Shown here: positions 59,741-64,000 of the stretch, in pieces
How the letters are laid out: each line of letters opens with the position of its first letter
How positions within the stretch are numbered: position 1 is the first letter of the stretch
Position numbers and translations under genes: made by a program
Notes under the pieces: generated by a model
The model's input: only the letters and a program-made list of their open reading frames with translations
Databases searched by the model: none
Told to the model about the DNA's origin: nothing
Assembly: GCF_949987515.2 (NCBI RefSeq)
Contig: NC_082695.1
Span: 70,221,966 to 70,285,965, forward strand
Reading direction: 5' to 3'
DNA length: 64,000 nucleotides
From: Delphinus delphis
Taxonomy: Eukaryota; Chordata; Mammalia; Artiodactyla; Delphinidae

Positions 59741-60059
59741 GGAATTGCCGTCATTTTGGAACCAGAGCTGTCACTAGGTTGAGCCTCTGCTTGAACACAT
59801 TCTTTGCAGTATAGCTGCTTCTGTTTGCAGATTGTTCTAAGACTACCTAGGTAGGAGTTCCATTAATTGCAAGAGAAAATGGGAAGTCACAGTAGATTCT
59901 GGAAAGATGCACAGCATGACCAGATGATTCTTCCTGCCTGTGAGGGAAGAATTGGGGGGAGGGGGCAGGAAGTTGCGAATAGAGGCCAATGCAGACTATG
60001 ATTGGAGCATGGATGTATAAATATTTACATGCCATACAGTCTCTGCGTAGTGCATTGAC

Positions 60060-60200
60060 ATTTTCTATGTGCCAACACTGGGTGAAGCACACCACGTACA
60101 TTGTAGTATTTACTCCAAGATGTAGGTACTATTAGACCTGTTTCACAGGTTAGGGTTAGGTTAAGTGGCTAGTTCAATAGCACATACCTTATAAGTAGTA
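60060..60200 (-). mobile_element. MIR fragment
   Basis: tctatgtgccaacactgggt, gtaggtactattagacctgt and ttcacaggttagggttaggt, then taagtggctagttcaatagc, is an antisense MIR. It contains a short ttagggttagg patch. Confidence 0.6.
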
Positions 60201-60489
60201 TTAGGAGGTAAAGGTTCTGACCAGTTAGCATATGTTTGTGGCAATGGGAAGGAAAGGCAAGCTCTTCTCCCCTTATCGCTGTTAATGATTGTCAGGGTGA
60301 TCTCAAAAGCCTTTCAGAACAAGGCTTGGTAGAAATGAATAAAACAGGAAAGACAGCGTTGCCTCAGTCCACAGGCATCCAGACATCCTTGATTTACCAC
60401 ACTTTGTGTATCCATTCTTAACACTTGCTTGACTCAGAGGTCTGTACCTCTCACCAGCTGGAATGGTGTAGACGCCAAATTGCATCTTT

Positions 60490-60720
60490 TTCATCCTCTA
60501 CAGCTTTTCACCTCCTTCATGAAGACTTCCCATACTGAATCCTTTCCCTCCCTCCCTCTGGGTACCATCCTCCAGCATCCTTCCAATCATCAATGATACC
60601 CCAGCAGTCTTCACTTTAGGCCTACACTTCCCCTATTAATTATGTTTGTTCTGTTTCAGTCCCTTACACATGCCGTTGGGTTGTGAGCTTCTGGAAGACA
60701 AAAGTGTCCCTGCGTTGACA
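60490..60720 (+). mobile_element. L2 LINE 3' fragment
   Basis: ttcatgaagacttcccatac, gtctgtttcagtcccttaca-type text and gttgggttgtgagcttctgg follow in L2 order on the plus strand. Confidence 0.65.
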
Positions 60721-61234
60721 GAATGACATATTGCAAAGCATCCTTTGGGTAGGAGTCAGGACACTAGAGTCGTGTGAACTGTGAGAATACAGGTGAGCTC
60801 AGGGCCTCACTCTCCTTCTCTGTAAAATCTGCAGGTTAGTCTAGATTCATTTTCAGGTCCTTGGAGTAGTCAAATGGAAGGCTGCGGTTACTTTCATTCC
60901 TCCTCACCCACAGGGCTCTGCACAGGGGGACCCGGAATAATTCTGTAGACCAAAAAGTCAGCCATGGGTTTCCAGGTATTTTTTGGGAGATGGAAAGGTG
61001 ATGACAGTTTGAAAGACGTACTTTCATGGTTGAAGCTACCAAAACTGCTCCTAACCGTCTAGTTCTTTACTGTGCAGAAAGATTTGCCATTGTCTTAAAT
61101 ACATTATCTGTTCTGATGGTCAAAATGCACCTCCTGCCTCAAGGTCACTTTTACAAATGTCCTGTCTGCCCCGGCACCCACCCCAGCGCCTCTCTCCACC
61201 ACTCCCTATCTTGCTTTGTTCCTGCCTCATGGCA

Positions 61235-61370
61235 ACGGCTGTTGGTCAGACAGATGCCCTTGTTATCTTCTAACTGGACTTCTTAAATGTAGGGATGGTT
61301 CCCTTCGAACTCCCTCGGTGCTTTTGACCTAATCGGCACTCAGCAATAAATTCAGTGATGAGCGAACCAT
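61235..61370 (+). mobile_element. L2-like 3' end
   Basis: ttgacctaatcggcactcag and caataaattcagtgatgagc look like the terminal part of an L2. Upstream text is too diverged to join to it. Confidence 0.45.
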
Positions 61371-61644
61371 GTATGATTCGCTATTTAGACCAGTTTGTAG
61401 CTGTAGATCTCCCCTCATTCGCTTTCAGTTCCTTCCCATCTTCTCTTTCCTGTTCAATACCTGTCCTCACAGAGGGAGGAATTTTTGAGAGAAGGCAGTA
61501 AATGGGAAGAATTGTAAAAGGCGGGTCAGTTGATTTTTTATTGTAGTTCAGTTGGGCAGTGATTCACTTCGATAAGATTCTCAGACCATATGATGCTGTA
61601 CAGACTCCAACAGTGCTGCCCGTGCCAGCACTCAAAGTGAGCTA

Positions 61645-62040
61645 GACTACAGCAAAAAGAGGGTCCTGGATTGGATTCCAGAACAGAAAAAGGATACGAG
61701 TGGAAAACTGGTGCAATTCAATTACAGTACAGTCAGCCCTCTGTATCCGTGGACGCTGAACCCGTGGATACAGAGGGCCGACTGTACTCTGCGTTTCATA
61801 CAAAGAACTTGAGCACCCACGGATTTGGGGATCCACAGGGCCTCCTGGAACTAATCCCCAGCGGATATCCAGGGATGACTGCACCAATGTTAATTTCTTA
61901 GTTTTGACAAATGTACCATGGTTATGCAATATTTTACCCTTAGGGGAAACTTGGTGAAGGGTATATGGGAAGGCTGTATATTATCTTTGCGACTGTTCTG
62001 TAAATCTAAAATTATTCCAGAATAGGAAGTTTATTTTAGA
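61645..62040 (+). mobile_element. L1M 3' UTR, split by a MER2-like insertion
   Basis: tcctggattggattccagaa and acaggaaaaagg-type text come before the insertion. After it come caatgttaatttcttagttt, ggtgaagggtatatgggaag and ctgtaaatctaaaattattc. Together they read as one continuous old L1 3' UTR on the plus strand, interrupted at a TA dinucleotide. Confidence 0.8.
61730..61881. mobile_element. Tigger/MER2-like MITE with a hairpin end
   Basis: The element starts cagtcagccctctgtatcc and ends ggatatccagggatgactg, with ggatccacagggcctcctgg between. Tigger (pogo-like) elements duplicate TA. TA precedes the element, and CA, one change from TA, follows it, exactly where the L1M 3' UTR resumes. The first 57 bases contain a self-complementary hairpin, described in the findings. 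Confidence 0.8.
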
Positions 62041-62536
62041 AAAAGTGGACCAGAGTGCACATTTTAGTTTGGCCAGCAGTCTCTGACTGCATGGATATTC
62101 TCACAACTAGTTATAGCTGAACAATTCGTAGAATGAGGTTGAAAATTAGAACTGCAGAGAAGTTCAGAAATGCTCCTGTAAAAAAACAAACAAACAAAAA
62201 TCCATGAAAAGGCAGTAGCAAAGATAAAAGCAAAACAAACAAAAAATGGAACTGGATGAAGCTGGGGAGGCGGGGGCAGGATCATGTTAAAATGTGGAGT
62301 CAGACCTGTCACTTGGGGGAGGTGGCCAGTACAGGGAGTACTGGGCAGTCAGGATACTGGCTGTTTTAGCTCTGAGGGCTGGAGCACGTCACTTGGCCTT
62401 CACTTCCTCTCCTTGAAAATGGCCTCACCCAACTCACAGATTAAGATTATGTAAAGTCAAAGAATTCCTCACAAAAATCAAGTTGTCCTATTCTTCAAAA
62501 TTTGGTCATTTTGGCTCAAGAACAAGAGTTCCTCAC
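62041..62536. other. Unassigned non-coding stretch
   Basis: No gene or named repeat. An (ACAAA)n-like patch lies at 62185-62200. Confidence 0.4.
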
Positions 62537-62672
62537 CCGTGGGCTGGTCACCATCAGAAACCTCAAGCCGGTAGGTCTGATTCCGCATGAGCATTTTCAC
62601 TTTGCACTTGGCAAGTTTCTGCTTCCTCTTGCAAGGCTGTTTGTTCAGGCCAACGCCAAAGCCATTTGACTT
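62537..62672 (-). other. Candidate coding exon or exon fossil, unidentified
   Basis: On the minus strand, 45 codons are open between a TTTAG acceptor-like border (AG at 62673-62674) and a GTGAGG donor-like border (62536-62531). The peptide begins KSNGFGVGLNK, continues with a basic stretch (PCKRKQKLAKCKVKM) and then NQTYRLEVSDGDQPTG. About two thirds of the third codon positions are G or C, higher than the surrounding sequence. A stop codon lies directly upstream in frame, as expected at an acceptor. The KVKMLMRNQTYRLEV portion vaguely recalls a beta-grasp (ubiquitin-like) strand pattern, but I recognise no family. No neighbouring exon was found and the polypyrimidine tract is weak. It may be chance or a fossil of a gene on the minus strand. 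Confidence 0.22.
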
Positions 62673-62674
62673 CT

Positions 62675-64000
62675 AAACATAGCGTAACAGATGTGAATGA
62701 GGATTGCATTATTTTTGGTGTTACACAAAGGGTCTTTCTTTTACCCAGAAAGGCCAGACACCAGTCCAGTTCTGGTGAGGCACAGCCATCTCGGTCAAGG
62801 TAAATGGGCTTGCTCTAGTTTTTCAAGCCCTGTAGCTTTAGTTACGGTATACTGGATATTCTTAACCCAGGATCCACGAACAAGCATCTCAAGTGTCTAC
62901 GCCTAGACTCGAGGTTTATCAGCTCCTTAAAGTTGTATGTGATATGTCCTTTTTTTTTTGTATGGAGTGGGTTCATTTCTCTTCAAAGGGTCCACAACCC
63001 CAAAATGCTAAGAAGCCCTGCTTTACAGATACATCTTCCGTAGCAAACCCCCTAAACTACGACACTTGCTGTATTTAGGTACAGTAACGGCTGGCTGCCT
63101 GATTTGACTGTTTGGAACCCATAGAAGCCACTGCACTTCCATGGCTGCAACCTGAAGCACACATGCTTGTAACTAGTGTTTTCTCCCAGCTGTGGCGTTG
63201 AGCCTTCCTTTCCTGAAGACTTGAGGATTTTTGCTTAAGGCCACATTTGTTCAACAAACCTTCTCAATGTAAAGAATCCTTCAGGAATACCAAGGTGACT
63301 TTGGTTCTTCTTGCCCTTCTAGTCCTTTCCAAACTGACTAGCTTCTTTATAACCAAGCCATGACCAGTGAGCATGTAGCCTTGTAATTAGTTTGAAGGAG
63401 GAGCATGGCTGGTTGACTACGAGATCTTCTGGCTGGCAAAGCATTAACGGTCCCAAGTGCAATTTAAATGTATGATCCTGGGGTGATGTGAATATGAGAA
63501 ACAGACTAGTTCTTTTTCTTGTTTGCATGCTTTCCTTTCAACTGGCTTACAAATGAATGTTTTAGGCTGTTAGTCAAGAGAAAGGTGGTTTATAATTAAA
63601 GCCTAGTATAAAAACTTCACTGGGTCTTATATGAATGGATTCAATTATAAGACTAAAAACGATTGCCTGTTTCAGCTCCTTTGGATGATCTTTCATTTCT
63701 AACATTATTGGGATCTTCGTAGCTTTTGGATACTACTCTAGTCTCTCCAGCGATTTAACTTCCCTTTGAAAAATGCACCGAAGTTAGAGTTTCATGTTTA
63801 ATGCGGTCCTTTTAAATAAAACATAATGTTAATAGACTAGATAAGAGACACTGAAGTGGTGGCCAGGCTCATTTTCCCCCTTTTTAGTCATAGTGAGATG
63901 ATCAAATATAATACGAAAAGACTAAATGCTTGGGGCTATTTTATCTATATTTAAAACACACAGTAAGAACAGAAGAACATCTCAAATCATTTAGAAGGAA
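62675..64000. other. Unassigned non-coding stretch
   Basis: No gene, RNA gene or clear interspersed repeat is recognised to the end of the window. A short T run sits at 62952-62960. Confidence 0.4.

Noticed and set aside
1..64000. CRISPR arrays, operons, phage or plasmid modules
   Set aside because: No regularly spaced repeats or prokaryotic genes. The direct repeats seen are SINE target duplications and microsatellites of a mammalian genome.

Overview
The window looks like about 64 kb of non-coding nuclear DNA from a whale or dolphin. The main evidence is at least twelve tRNA-derived SINEs of the CHR type, opening with cttccctggtggcgcagtgg or a close relative and ending in poly(A). CHR elements of this kind are abundant in cetaceans and shared more distantly with hippos and ruminants. 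Most copies keep long, nearly perfect target-site duplications (TSDs). Older mammal-wide repeats (L2, MIR, L1M, MLT1 and MST LTRs, hAT-Charlie and Tigger MITEs) fill much of the rest. No bacterial, phage or organellar feature was seen, and no operon-like structure.

Layout. 1-8.5 kb: a CHR SINE, a 66-bp mariner remnant, a (TG)n array, MIR and CR1-like scraps, and the 3' end of an L1 on the minus strand. 8.5-18.5 kb: mostly unassigned, with faint L2 and MER5 pieces and small tandem repeats. 18.5-26.5 kb: a long CHR SINE, a hAT MITE with recognisable target duplication, then a nested stack of SINE in SINE in MLT1 LTR. 26.5-32.6 kb: AT-rich, with L1M and HAL1/L1-like stretches. 32.6-45.3 kb: the densest repeat zone, with SINEs, MaLR-type LTRs, L1 3' ends and MER5A. 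45.3-58.6 kb: L2/MIR, an MST-like LTR, a long ERVL-like LTR carrying a (CA)25 array, a decayed hAT transposase gene and a solo LTR of retroviral type with intact TG...CA ends. 58.6-64 kb: MIR/L2, an L1M 3' end split by a Tigger/MER2 element, and one short open segment with splice-like borders on the minus strand.

Genes. No complete protein-coding gene can be supported. The longest open frames are read through SINEs, through L2 plus LTR, or are uncharacterised with no gene-like features. The only host-exon candidate is 62537-62672 (minus), with low confidence and no family assigned. Protein-level traces of mobile elements are the L1 ORF2 C-terminus near 8.3-8.4 kb and the hAT transposase C-terminus near 54.1-54.2 kb. 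The window is best read as intergenic or deep intronic DNA. Repeat family names are from memory of consensus sequences, not from a database search.
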